Shown: positions 53,369 to 62,123 of the stretch, in pieces
How positions within the stretch are numbered: position 1 is the stretch's first letter
How the letters are laid out: each line of letters opens with the position of its first letter
NCBI GenBank assembly: GCA_963696655.1
Contig: CAVOLB010000124.1
Span: forward strand, 1-64,000
DNA from: Hypericibacter sp963696655
GTDB lineage: Bacteria; Pseudomonadota; Alphaproteobacteria; Dongiales; Dongiaceae
Length of the DNA: 64,000 nucleotides
Direction of reading: 5' to 3'
Made by a program: the position numbers and the translations under genes
Notes under the pieces: model-generated
The model's database searches: none
Told to the model about the DNA's origin: nothing
Seen by the model: the letters and a program-made list of their open reading frames with translations, nothing else

Positions 53369-53399
53369 CCTGCGCCGCTTCAGCGCCTAACTCTGCGCG

Positions 53400-53826
53400 C
53401 GCCAGACGGCCAGGTGGCCGCCTTCCGCCGATCGGCAACGATCGGCGTGGGGGAGGAAAGTCCGGGCTCCACGGAAACACGGTGCCGGGTAACGCCCGGC
53501 GGGGGCGACCCCAGGGACAGTGCCACAGAAACATACCGCCCGACCCGGCAACGGGAAGGGTAAGGGTGAAATGGTGCGGTAAGAGCGCACCGCATGGCCG
53601 GCAACGGTCATGGCAGGGCAAACCCCACCGGGAGCAAGACCAAGTAGGGACAGCAGGTTCTTGATTTCCTTCGGGAAATCCTGAACCGGGCGGTTTTCGA
53701 GCCGCTGTCCGGGTCGGTCGCGCGAGGCGTTCGGCAACGAACGTCCCAGATGAATGGCCATCGCCGGGGCGCTGGTTCGCCAGCTCAACCCCGGAGACAG
53801 AACCCGGCTTATCGGCCGTCTGGCAT
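53400..53826 (+). ncRNA. rnpB: RNase P RNA (bacterial class A)
   Basis: Catalytic RNA that matures tRNA 5' ends. Conserved elements: terminal P1 helix gccagacggcc (53401) with ggccgtctggc (53814-53824), CR-I gaggaaagtccgggctcc (53453-53470), the gccacagaaacataccgcc region, ggtgaaatggtgcggtaaga with gcgcaccgc, and the 3' block agacagaacccggctta. Length about 425 bases is normal. Ends are set by P1 and good to a few bases. Open frames overlapping it are not genes. Confidence 0.96.
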
Positions 53827-54031
53827 TACCTCCCTCGTCGACATTGTCGCCTTGCGCCATCCCTTCGACCGGGTGTCGCCGCAAGTATTCGCAACCAGAA
53901 CAAATAAAGAACACGAAGTCGCCGCAATGACGAGCAAGGCTTCGTCTTGGGCACAGATTTCTGTGCTTCGAGGGATCGGCGAAAGCGTGGTTAACGCCTC
54001 GTAAATGCCTCGAAAGACCAGATTTTTACTA

Positions 54032-54072
54032 CCCATTCCCATTGACGCCCATAATATCCCATGATATCCCAT
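54032..54072. promoter_or_regulatory. MraZ-box array upstream of mraZ
   Basis: CCCAT occurs at 54032, 54038, 54048, 54058 and 54068; the last four have an exact 10-base period (ATGGG on the minus strand). MraZ is known to bind TGGG-type direct repeats with 10-base spacing in its own promoter. The array lies about 100 bases before mraZ within the 346-base gap after rnpB. No other gene was seen in that gap. Confidence 0.75.
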
Positions 54073-54172
54073 AAATGCCGGTCGGGTGCCCAAGTGGCGC
54101 CCATGAAGTCCGTTCAGGGTCGTTTTTGGAGAACGGGCGGCCGCGGCGAAGGGGCAAGGAATCGGAAGGCCG

Positions 54173-54640
54173 ATGGCGCTGTTCATCGACACCTTCGTGA
54201 ACAAAATCGACCGCAAGGGGCGGGTTTCCGTCCCGGCGCCCTTCCGTGCTGCGCTCTCCGGACAGGCCTTCCACGGAATCGTCGCCCTCCCCTCCTTCAA
54301 GTACAAAGCCGTGCAATGCGCCGGCATCGACTGGATGGAAGGGATCAAGGCGCGGCTCAGCACCAGTTCCGACCTGTTCTCGGAAGAGCATGACGATCTG
54401 ACGATGGCGCTGTTCTCGAGCGCCAAGCAGCTCGCCTTCGACGGCGAAGGCCGCGTGCAGCTGCCCGAGGATCTCGCCAAGGAAGCCGATATCGGCGAGG
54501 TCGCCGCCTTCGTCGGTCGCGGCGAGCATTTCGAGATCTGGGAACCCCAGGCGCTCGAGCGCTACAAGATCGAAGCGCGCAAGCGCGCGCTCGAAAAGGG
54601 ACGCACCTTGCGCAGCGCGCGCCCGGACGGTCAGCCATGA
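54173..54640 (+). CDS. mraZ: transcriptional regulator MraZ
   Basis: 155-residue AbrB/SpoVT-fold regulator of the division and cell-wall cluster. Two MraZ repeats: FIDTFVNKIDRKGRVSVPAPFRAAL and LAFDGEGRVQLPEDLAKEADI, each with the GRV(S/Q)(V/L)P DNA-contact core. It probably represses the dcw cluster through the boxes at 54032-54072. The start ATG overlaps nothing; the stop overlaps rsmH by ATGA. Confidence 0.96.
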   Translation: MALFIDTFVNKIDRKGRVSVPAPFRAALSGQAFHGIVALPSFKYKAVQCAGIDWMEGIKARLSTSSDLFSEEHDDLTMALFSSAKQLAFDGEGRVQLPEDLAKEADIGEVAAFVGRGEHFEIWEPQALERYKIEARKRALEKGRTLRSARPDGQP

Positions 54641-55653
54641 CCAACAAGCGCCGCAGCAAATCGCGGACCGACGAAGCGGGCGCGCAGGCGCATGTGCCGG
54701 TGATGCTCGACGAGGTGCTCGCGGCCCTCGCGCCCAAGGATGGCGGCATCTATATCGACGGCACCTTCGGCGCCGGCGGCTACAGCCGCGCCATTCTCGC
54801 CGCTGCCGACTGCACCGTCTGGGCGATCGATCGCGATCCCGATGCGATCACAGGCGCTCAGGCCCTGGCGCAGGATTTCCCGGGCCGCCTTCACACCGTG
54901 CAGGGCCGCTTCGGCGACATGCGCGAGCTCCTCAGCGAGCGCGGCTTGAGCCACGCCGACGGCATCGCCTTCGATTTCGGTGTCTCCTCGATGCAGATCG
55001 ATCAGCCGGAGCGGGGATTCTCCTTCCGCTTCGACGGTCCGCTCGACATGCGCATGGGCCGCGACGGCCCGACCGCGGCCGATCTCGTCAACGAGATGGA
55101 AGAATCCGACCTCGCCGATCTCATCTTCCGCTATGGCGAGGAACGCCGGGCGCGCCAGATCGCGCGCGCGATCGTGGCCGCGCGCCGCACCGCGCCGATC
55201 ACCCGCACGCTGGCGCTGGCCGAGATCGTGCGCCGCGCCTCGGGCCCCCGCGCCCATGACGGCATCGATCCCGCGACCCGCACCTTCCAGGCCTTGCGCA
55301 TCGCCGTGAATGACGAGCTGGGCGAGATCCGCCGCGGCCTCGTCTCCGCCGAGGCGCTCCTCCAGGCGGCCGGCCGGCTCGCCGTCGTCTCCTTCCATTC
55401 GCTCGAGGATCGCGAAGTGAAGCGGTTCCTGCGCGAACGGGCCGGCCGGACGCCCCAGGGCTCGCGCCATCTGCCCGAGGCACCCGCGCCGGCACATGCG
55501 CCCAGCTTCCGCACCCTGTCGCCCGAGCTGGTGAAGCCCGGCAAGGCCGAAACCGATCGCAATCCGCGCGCCCGCTCGGCGCGCCTGCGCGCGGCCGAAC
55601 GCACCGCCGCCCCCGCGTGGGGCGAAAGCGGCGCTGCGGCCGAGGAGGACTGA
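54637..55653 (+). CDS. rsmH: 16S rRNA (cytosine(1402)-N(4))-methyltransferase
   Basis: SAM-dependent methyltransferase for C1402 of 16S rRNA. 338 residues. Motifs: HVPVMLDEVLAALAP, the SAM-binding YIDGTFGAGGYSRAIL and AIDRDPDAI, DFGVSSMQIDQPERGFSF, and VSFHSLEDREVKRFL. The first 15 residues are charged and variable. Located second in the dcw cluster as usual; overlaps mraZ by 4 bases and ends 3 bases before ftsL. Confidence 0.97.
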   Translation: MTNKRRSKSRTDEAGAQAHVPVMLDEVLAALAPKDGGIYIDGTFGAGGYSRAILAAADCTVWAIDRDPDAITGAQALAQDFPGRLHTVQGRFGDMRELLSERGLSHADGIAFDFGVSSMQIDQPERGFSFRFDGPLDMRMGRDGPTAADLVNEMEESDLADLIFRYGEERRARQIARAIVAARRTAPITRTLALAEIVRRASGPRAHDGIDPATRTFQALRIAVNDELGEIRRGLVSAEALLQAAGRLAVVSFHSLEDREVKRFLRERAGRTPQGSRHLPEAPAPAHAPSFRTLSPELVKPGKAETDRNPRARSARLRAAERTAAPAWGESGAAAEED

Positions 55654-55656
55654 TCC

Positions 55657-56322
55657 ATGAACCGTCTCTCCCTGCCGGTCTGGCTCGTTCTGGTGATCGC
55701 CGCCGGCTTCTGCATGTTCCAGATCAAGTTCGCGGTGCAGGAGCTCGAGCATCAGCTGGGCCAGACCAACCGCGACATTGCCCGCGCGCAGGAACAGGTC
55801 CGCGTGCTCAAGGCCGAGTGGAGCTATCTGAACGAGCCGGGCCGGCTTTCCGATCTCAATCGCCGCCATCTGGGCCTGGCGCCGGTCGCGGCCCGGCAGA
55901 TGGAGAATGTCGCCGCCCTGCCGCAGCGCCTCGATGTGGCGCTGCCCTCGCCGAGCTTCCAGCCCAAGCCCGCCACCAGCGAGCACGCGACGCTCGCCAG
56001 CAGCCTCGAATGGTCGGCCGGCATGGCGGATCTCGACATGAGCGAGACGGCATCGCCGGTGCTCACCGGCCTGGCGCCGAGCCAGTTCGTGCCGGTCAGC
56101 TTCGAGCCCGACCATGATCTCGCCGCCGGCAACAACGCGGTTGAGGTCGCGGCCACGCCGACCGCCGCTGCCGCCGGCCCGGTCGATCCGACCTCGGGCA
56201 GCGAGGATATCTCCGCCACGGCCGCCGCGGCGACGCGCGCTGCGACCGGCCCCCTGGTATCGCCCAGCGACGATCCGCTGGGCGCGCTCATCGCCGCGAC
56301 CACCGCGGAGCAGCAGCAATGA
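55657..56322 (+). CDS. ftsL: cell division protein FtsL
   Basis: 221-residue bitopic division protein. One membrane helix at about 6-22 (LPVWLVLVIAAGFCMFQIKF), then a periplasmic coiled coil (VQELEHQLGQTNRDIARAQE) and the conserved AEWSYLNEPGRLSDLNRRHLGL. The C-terminal 120 residues are Ala/Pro/Thr-rich and poorly conserved, making it longer than most FtsL (about 100-130). With FtsB and FtsQ it recruits FtsW-FtsI. Overlaps ftsI by ATGA. Confidence 0.93.
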   Translation: MNRLSLPVWLVLVIAAGFCMFQIKFAVQELEHQLGQTNRDIARAQEQVRVLKAEWSYLNEPGRLSDLNRRHLGLAPVAARQMENVAALPQRLDVALPSPSFQPKPATSEHATLASSLEWSAGMADLDMSETASPVLTGLAPSQFVPVSFEPDHDLAAGNNAVEVAATPTAAAAGPVDPTSGSEDISATAAAATRAATGPLVSPSDDPLGALIAATTAEQQQ

Positions 56323-58046
56323 AACCGCGGCCCTCGCGCCATCCACAGGGACCCCAGCTCGCCGATCCGCGACCGCCGCGCTTCGAGGACCTCTATGCGC
56401 TCGACGGCGAGCGCAAGCGCGTGCTCGAGACCGGCTATATGCGGCTCCTGTTCGGCGGCGGGCTGTTCCTGGTGGCCTTCCTCGCCATCAGCCTGCGCCT
56501 GCTCGAAGTCGGCGTCTGGAACGGCGGCGAGCGCGAAAGCGCGCAACTGCCGACCCCCGATCTGGCGGTCGCCCGCGCCGACATCCTCGATCGCAACGGC
56601 GTCCTGCTGGCCACCAGCCTCGCCACCGCCTCGCTCTATGCCGATCCCCAGCAGATCGCCGATCCCGCCGGGACCGCGGCGAAGCTGGTCGAGATCCTGC
56701 CGGAACTGAGCGCGGCCGAACTGACCGCGAAGCTGTCGGCCAAGAGCCGCTTCGTCTGGATCAAGCGCGATCTGACGCCGCGCCAGCAATATGCGGTCAA
56801 CCGCCTCGGCATCCCGGCCCTGGCCTTCCAGCGCGAGGAGCGCCGCGTCTATCCGCAGTCCTCGCTGACCGCCCATGTCGTCGGCTTCACCGACGTGGAC
56901 AACAAGGGCCTCGCCGGCATCGAAGAGTCCTTCGACGACGTGCTCAAGAGCGGCCAGCCGGTTCAGCTCTCGCTGGATCTTCGCGTCCAGCACATCCTTC
57001 ACGACGAGCTCCAGCGCGCGATCACCGATTTCTCGGCGGCCGGCGGCGCCGGCATGGTGCTCGACGCCAACACCGGCGAGATCCTCGCCATGGTCTCGCT
57101 GCCCGACTTCGATCCGGTCAATGCCGGCACGGCAACGCCCGACCAGCGCTTCAACCGCGCGACCCTGGGCGTCTACGAGATGGGCTCCACCTTCAAGATC
57201 TTCAACACGGCCGCGGCCCTCGATTCCGGCGTGATCGGCATCAACGACAGCGTCGATGCGAGCCACCCCTTGCGGGTCGCGGGCTTCACCATCTCCGACT
57301 TCCATCCGGAGAACCGTCCGCTGACGGTCTCGGAAGTCATCATGTATTCCTCGAACATCGGCTCGGCGCTGATCGCCCAGCGCATCGGCACCGAGCGCCA
57401 GCGCAAATTCATGGACAGCATCGGCATGCTGCGCCGGGCCTCGATCGAGATCCCCGAGGCCGGCGCGCCGATGTATCCGGCCGACTGGCGTCCGATCAAC
57501 ACCATGACGATCGCTTACGGCCACGGCATCGCGGTCAGCGCGCTGCATCTCGTCACCGGCGTGGCGGCGATGGTCAATGGCGGCATGATGCGGCCGGCGA
57601 CGCTGATCCATCGCGGCCTCGACCAGGTGAGCGACGGGCAGCGCGTGATCAAGGCCGAAACCTCGGCCGAGATCCGCCAGCTGCTGCGCCTCGTGGTCGA
57701 GAAGGGCACCGGCAAGAAGGCCGACGTGCCCGGCTATTTCGTCGGCGGCAAGACCGGCACGGCCGACAAGCTCGGCAGCCACGGCTACGTCGCCAATGCC
57801 CGCATGGCCTCCTTCGTCGGCGTCTTCCCGATCAATGCGCCGCGCTATGTGGTGCTGGCGATGGTCGACGACCCGAAGCCCAATGCGAGCTCTTACGGCT
57901 ATGCCACCGGCGGCTGGGTCGCGGCGCCGGCGGTGGGGCGCGTGATTCAGCGCATGGCCCCGCTGCTCGGCATTCCGCCGCAGGATCAGAACGAGATGCC
58001 CTCCGAGACCGCAGCGCTGCTCGTGTCAGCGCGCGGTACGGAATAG
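56319..58046 (+). CDS. ftsI: peptidoglycan transpeptidase FtsI (PBP3)
   Basis: Division-specific D,D-transpeptidase. 575 residues: cytoplasmic tail, one membrane helix (about 42-66, LLFGGGLFLVAFLAISLRLL), a PBP-dimer domain (about 80-230), and the transpeptidase domain. Catalytic motifs: Ser in EMGSTFKIF (SxxK, about residue 290), SSN in MYSSNIGSA and KTG in GGKTGTADK (about 477). Works with FtsW at the septum. Sits 20 bases before murE. Confidence 0.97.
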   Translation: MKPRPSRHPQGPQLADPRPPRFEDLYALDGERKRVLETGYMRLLFGGGLFLVAFLAISLRLLEVGVWNGGERESAQLPTPDLAVARADILDRNGVLLATSLATASLYADPQQIADPAGTAAKLVEILPELSAAELTAKLSAKSRFVWIKRDLTPRQQYAVNRLGIPALAFQREERRVYPQSSLTAHVVGFTDVDNKGLAGIEESFDDVLKSGQPVQLSLDLRVQHILHDELQRAITDFSAAGGAGMVLDANTGEILAMVSLPDFDPVNAGTATPDQRFNRATLGVYEMGSTFKIFNTAAALDSGVIGINDSVDASHPLRVAGFTISDFHPENRPLTVSEVIMYSSNIGSALIAQRIGTERQRKFMDSIGMLRRASIEIPEAGAPMYPADWRPINTMTIAYGHGIAVSALHLVTGVAAMVNGGMMRPATLIHRGLDQVSDGQRVIKAETSAEIRQLLRLVVEKGTGKKADVPGYFVGGKTGTADKLGSHGYVANARMASFVGVFPINAPRYVVLAMVDDPKPNASSYGYATGGWVAAPAVGRVIQRMAPLLGIPPQDQNEMPSETAALLVSARGTE

Positions 58047-58066
58047 GGACGGCGGAGTCAGGGCCG

Positions 58067-59551
58067 GTGCGGCTCAAGGACCTCCTGGAGGAACGGAAGA
58101 CGGACGTGGCGACGGCGGCGGCGGAAATCGAGATCAAGGGCTTGAGCGCGGACTCGCGTCGCGTGGAGCCCGGCTATTTGTTCGCCGCCCTGCCGGGCTC
58201 GCGCGCCGACGGGCGCGTCTACATCATCGATGCGCTGAAGCGCGGCGCCAGCGCGATCCTGGCTCCCTTCGACACCGAGCTGCCGCCCGAGATCGGCCGC
58301 GTCCCGGTCATCCTCGACGACAATCCGCGCCGGCGCCTGGCGCTCATGGCGGCGCGCTTCTATCGCAAGCAGCCCAAGACCATCGCCGCCGTCACCGGCA
58401 CCAGCGGCAAGACCTCGACCGCGCATTTCACGCGCCAGCTCTGGACGCTCCTGGGCTTCCGCGCCGGCAGCCTCGGCACGCTGGGCGTCGTCGCCCCCGG
58501 CCATGACCATCCCGGCGCCTTGACCACGCCCGACCCGATCGAGCTGCACCGCGTTCTGGCCGAGCTGGCGCAAGGCGGCATCGATCATCTGGCGCTCGAA
58601 GCCTCGAGCCATGGCATCGACCAGTTCCGGCTCGACGGGGTGAAGCTCAAGGCCGCGGCCTTCACCAACCTGACCCACGAGCATCTCGACTATCACGGCA
58701 CCATGGCGCGCTATTTCCGGGCCAAGGCGCGGCTGTTCGAGCAGCTGCTGCCGGGCACGGGCACGGCCGTCCTCAATGCCGACAGCGACCAGTTCGAGCC
58801 CCTGCTCGCGATCTGCAAGCAGCGCGGCCTCGCCACAATCGCCTTCGGCAAGGCGGGCAAGGACCTGACGCTGGTCGATCGCACCCTGCTGCCGGAAGGA
58901 CAACGGCTGGTGCTCGACATATTCGGCCGGCGCACCGAGCTCATGTTCCCGGTCGCCGGCGGCTTCCAGGCCTATAACGCGCTGGCGGCGCTGGGGCTCG
59001 TCATCGGCTGCGGCGCCGATCCGGCGCGGGCCACCGCCGAGCTGTCGCAGCTCAGCGGCGTCCATGGCCGCATCGAGCTGGTGGCGCGCCATCCGAGCGG
59101 CGCCACGATCCTGGTGGACTATTCGCACAAGCCCGAGGCGCTGCGCACGATCCTCAACGAGCTTCGCCCGCTCGCCCGCAACCGTCTGGTGGTGGTGTTC
59201 GGCTGCGGCGGCGATCGCGATCGCGCCAAGCGGCCGGTGATGGGCGCCATCGCCACCGAGCTGGCGGACCGGGTCATCGTGACCGACGACAATCCGCGCA
59301 GCGAGGATCCGGCCGCCATCCGCGCCCAGATCATGGCGGCGGCCCCGGGTGCCCGCGAGATCGGCGACCGGGCGCTGGCCATCCGCACCGCCGTCGGCGA
59401 GCTCGAGGCGGGCGATCTCCTCGTCATCGCCGGCAAGGGCCACGAGACGGGTCAGATCGTCGGCTCGGTCACGCATCCCTTCGACGATGCCGAGGTGGCG
59501 CGCGCCGCCGCGATCGCCGTCGGCGGACGCAGCATCGGCGGTGGCGCATGA
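58067..59551 (+). CDS. murE: UDP-N-acetylmuramoyl-L-alanyl-D-glutamate-2,6-diaminopimelate ligase
   Basis: Adds meso-diaminopimelate to the muropeptide. 494 residues. ATP loop in AAVTGTSGKTSTAHFTRQL, NLTHEHLDYHGTMARY, FGCGGDRDRAKRPVM, and the substrate motif DNPR in VTDDNPRSEDP, which marks DAP rather than lysine specificity. GTG at 58067 (VRLKDLLEE) is the natural start; the much longer open frame upstream overlaps ftsI in another frame and is not coding. Overlaps murF by ATGA. Confidence 0.96.
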   Translation: MRLKDLLEERKTDVATAAAEIEIKGLSADSRRVEPGYLFAALPGSRADGRVYIIDALKRGASAILAPFDTELPPEIGRVPVILDDNPRRRLALMAARFYRKQPKTIAAVTGTSGKTSTAHFTRQLWTLLGFRAGSLGTLGVVAPGHDHPGALTTPDPIELHRVLAELAQGGIDHLALEASSHGIDQFRLDGVKLKAAAFTNLTHEHLDYHGTMARYFRAKARLFEQLLPGTGTAVLNADSDQFEPLLAICKQRGLATIAFGKAGKDLTLVDRTLLPEGQRLVLDIFGRRTELMFPVAGGFQAYNALAALGLVIGCGADPARATAELSQLSGVHGRIELVARHPSGATILVDYSHKPEALRTILNELRPLARNRLVVVFGCGGDRDRAKRPVMGAIATELADRVIVTDDNPRSEDPAAIRAQIMAAAPGAREIGDRALAIRTAVGELEAGDLLVIAGKGHETGQIVGSVTHPFDDAEVARAAAIAVGGRSIGGGA

Positions 59552-61008
59552 CCGCCGCCGCGAAACCGGTGCTCTGGACCGCCGCCGAAGCGGCCAAGGC
59601 TTCCGCCGGCACGCTGGAAGGCGCCGCTGCCTGGGCGGCGACCGGCGTCTCGATCGACAGCCGCACGGTCGAGCCCGGCGATCTCTTCGTCGCCCTCAAG
59701 GGCCCCAGCTTCGACGGCCATGATTACATCGCCCGGGCGTTTGCCGCCGGGGCTGTCGCGGCCCTCGCCCATCGCCGCCCCGAGGGGCTCGACGCCAGCG
59801 CCCCGCTGCTGCGGGTCGACGAAACCCTGGCCGGTCTCGAACGGATGGGCCAGGCGGCGCGCGAGCGCTCCAGCGCCAAGCGCATCGGCGTCACCGGCAG
59901 CGTCGGCAAGACCGGGACCAAGGAAGCGCTCAAGACCGTGCTCTCCGACCAGGCCCCGACCTTCGCGGCCGTCGGCAGCTTCAACAATCAATGGGGCGTG
60001 CCCCTGACCCTGGCGCGGATGCCGCGCGAGACGGTCTATGCCGTGTTCGAGCTCGGCATGAACCATGCTGGCGAGCTCGGCCCCCTGTCGCGCCAGGTTC
60101 GCCCCGAGGTCGCGATCATCACCACGATCGAGGCGGTCCATATGGCGTTCTTCGCCTCGGTCGAGGCGATCGCCGACGCCAAGGCCGAGATCTTCGAAGG
60201 CATGGATCCCAGCGGGGTCGCGATCCTCAATCGCGACAACGCCCAGTTCGAGCGCCTCGCCGCCCAGGCGCGCCGTCGCGGGATCAAGCGCATCATCGGC
60301 TTCGGCACCCATGCCGAGGCGACCTCGCGGCTCCTCGACTGCTCGCTCCAGGCCACCTGCAGCGCCGTCTCCGCGGTCATCGAAGGCGAGCGGCTCGACT
60401 ATTGCATCGGCGCGCCGGGCCAGCATTGGGTCATGAACAGCCTGGCCGTGCTCGCCGCCGTCGTCTCCGCCGGCGCCGATCTGGGGCAGGCCGCGGCGGC
60501 CTTCTCGCGCGTCACCCCGCCCAAGGGCCGCGGCCAGCGCAGCCAGGTGATGCTTCCCGCCCAGCGCGGCGGCGGCAGCGTCGAGCTGATCGACGAGAGC
60601 TACAATGCCAGCCCCGCCGCGATGCGGGCGGCGTTCCGGGTGCTGGCCCAGGCCAAGCCCCGCAATGGCGGACGGCGCGTCGCCGTGCTGGGCGACATGC
60701 GCGAGCTGGGCGAACAGAGCGCCGAGCTCCATGCCGGGCTCGGCCCCGACCTGATCGCCTCGGGCGCGCAGCAGGTCTTCACCGTCGGCCCCTTCATGAC
60801 CAATCTGGACGCAGCTCTGCCGGCGACTCTGCGCGCCGCTCACGCCGAATCGAGCGTCGAGATCATCGCGCCGGTGCTGGCCGCGCTGAAGCCCGGCGAC
60901 GTCGTCCTGGTCAAGGGATCGCTCGGCACCCGCATGGCGCCGATCGTCGAAGCCATCAAGGCCATGGGCGCCTCGGCGCCGATGCCGCGCGCCGCGAACG
61001 GCAATTAG
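59548..61008 (+). CDS. murF: UDP-N-acetylmuramoyl-tripeptide-D-alanyl-D-alanine ligase
   Basis: Adds D-Ala-D-Ala to the UDP-MurNAc-tripeptide. 486 residues, typical. Motifs: VSIDSRTVEPGDLFVALKG, ATP loop GVTGSVGKTGTKEAL, VFELGMNHAGEL, and the C-terminal LIDESYNASPAAM with VAVLGDMRELGEQS. Overlaps murE by 4 bases; 15 bases before mraY. Confidence 0.96.
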   Translation: MTAAAKPVLWTAAEAAKASAGTLEGAAAWAATGVSIDSRTVEPGDLFVALKGPSFDGHDYIARAFAAGAVAALAHRRPEGLDASAPLLRVDETLAGLERMGQAARERSSAKRIGVTGSVGKTGTKEALKTVLSDQAPTFAAVGSFNNQWGVPLTLARMPRETVYAVFELGMNHAGELGPLSRQVRPEVAIITTIEAVHMAFFASVEAIADAKAEIFEGMDPSGVAILNRDNAQFERLAAQARRRGIKRIIGFGTHAEATSRLLDCSLQATCSAVSAVIEGERLDYCIGAPGQHWVMNSLAVLAAVVSAGADLGQAAAAFSRVTPPKGRGQRSQVMLPAQRGGGSVELIDESYNASPAAMRAAFRVLAQAKPRNGGRRVAVLGDMRELGEQSAELHAGLGPDLIASGAQQVFTVGPFMTNLDAALPATLRAAHAESSVEIIAPVLAALKPGDVVLVKGSLGTRMAPIVEAIKAMGASAPMPRAANGN

Positions 61009-61023
61009 GGGGACGGAACCGCA

Positions 61024-62112
61024 GTGCTCTACAACCTTCTCGCCCCCTTTGCCGAAGAGAGCTCGCTCTTCAACATCTTCCGCTATCTGACCTTCCGCAG
61101 CGGCGGTGCGGTCATGACGGCGCTGCTGCTCAGCTTCCTGCTCGGCCCGCGCGTCATCGCCTGGCTCAAGAGCAAGCAGCCGCATGGCCAGCCGATTCGC
61201 AGCGACGGACCCGAGTCGCATCTCCTGACCAAGAAGGGCACGCCCACCATGGGCGGCGTGCTGATCCTGCTTGCGGTCGCGATCTCGACCCTGCTCTGGG
61301 CCGATCTCGCCAACGGCTATGTGTGGGTCGTGCTGCTGCTGACCATCGGCTTCGGCATGGTCGGGTTCGGCGACGACTATCTGAAGCTGACCAAGCGCGG
61401 CAGCAAGGGCCTGCCCGGCCGTCTCAAGCTGGTCGCGCAGATCGCCATGGGCACGGCGGCCGCGTTGGCCGTGATGCATCTCACGCCCGAGCCGCTCTCG
61501 ACCGGTCTCACGGTCCCCTTCTTCAAGGAGATCCTGATCCATCTGGGCTGGCTGTTCGTTCCGTTCGCGGTTTTCGTCATGGTCGGCGCATCAAATGCCG
61601 TGAATCTCACGGATGGGCTCGACGGACTCGCGATCGTACCGGTAATGATCGTTGCGGGCTGCTTTGCCCTCATCGCCTATCTCGTCGGCAATGCGGTGTT
61701 CGCCAATTATCTCCAGCTCCATTTCGTGGCCGGCTCCGGCGAACTCGCGGTGTTCTGTGCCGCCCTCGTCGGCGCGAGCCTGGGCTTCCTCTGGTTCAAC
61801 GCCCCGCCCGCGATGGTCTTCATGGGCGACACCGGCTCGCTCTCCATGGGCGGCGCGCTCGGCGCCATCAGCGTCGTGGTCAAGCATGAGCTGGTACTGG
61901 CGATCGTCGGCGGTCTCTTCGTGCTCGAGACCGCCTCGGTGATCGTCCAGGTCGTCTCCTTCAAGCTCACCGGCAAGCGCGTCTTCCGCATGGCGCCGCT
62001 GCACCATCACTTCGAGAAGAAGGGCTGGGCCGAACCCACCATCGTGATCCGGTTCTGGATCATCGCCTCGATCCTGGCGCTCGCCGGGCTCGCCACCTTG
62101 AAGCTGCGTTGA
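61024..62112 (+). CDS. mraY: phospho-N-acetylmuramoyl-pentapeptide-transferase
   Basis: Integral membrane enzyme forming lipid I from UDP-MurNAc-pentapeptide and undecaprenyl phosphate. 362 residues with about ten helices. Catalytic motifs: KKGTPTMGGVLIL, GFGDDYLKLTKRGSKGLPGR (Asp pair), ASNAVNLTDGLDGLA, and FMGDTGSLSMGGALG with the histidine-rich MAPLHHHFEKKGW. Starts with GTG. Its stop is close to the murD start region. Confidence 0.97.
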   Translation: MLYNLLAPFAEESSLFNIFRYLTFRSGGAVMTALLLSFLLGPRVIAWLKSKQPHGQPIRSDGPESHLLTKKGTPTMGGVLILLAVAISTLLWADLANGYVWVVLLLTIGFGMVGFGDDYLKLTKRGSKGLPGRLKLVAQIAMGTAAALAVMHLTPEPLSTGLTVPFFKEILIHLGWLFVPFAVFVMVGASNAVNLTDGLDGLAIVPVMIVAGCFALIAYLVGNAVFANYLQLHFVAGSGELAVFCAALVGASLGFLWFNAPPAMVFMGDTGSLSMGGALGAISVVVKHELVLAIVGGLFVLETASVIVQVVSFKLTGKRVFRMAPLHHHFEKKGWAEPTIVIRFWIIASILALAGLATLKLR

Positions 62113-62123
62113 GGATTGCCGGT

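Noticed and set aside
53387..54004. Open frames across the RNase P RNA gene
   Set aside because: They coincide with conserved RNA structure and have no protein family support.
56114..58066. Upstream extension of murE
   Set aside because: It runs through ftsI in another frame, with Arg/Pro-rich composition and no homology; MurE starts at the GTG at 58067.
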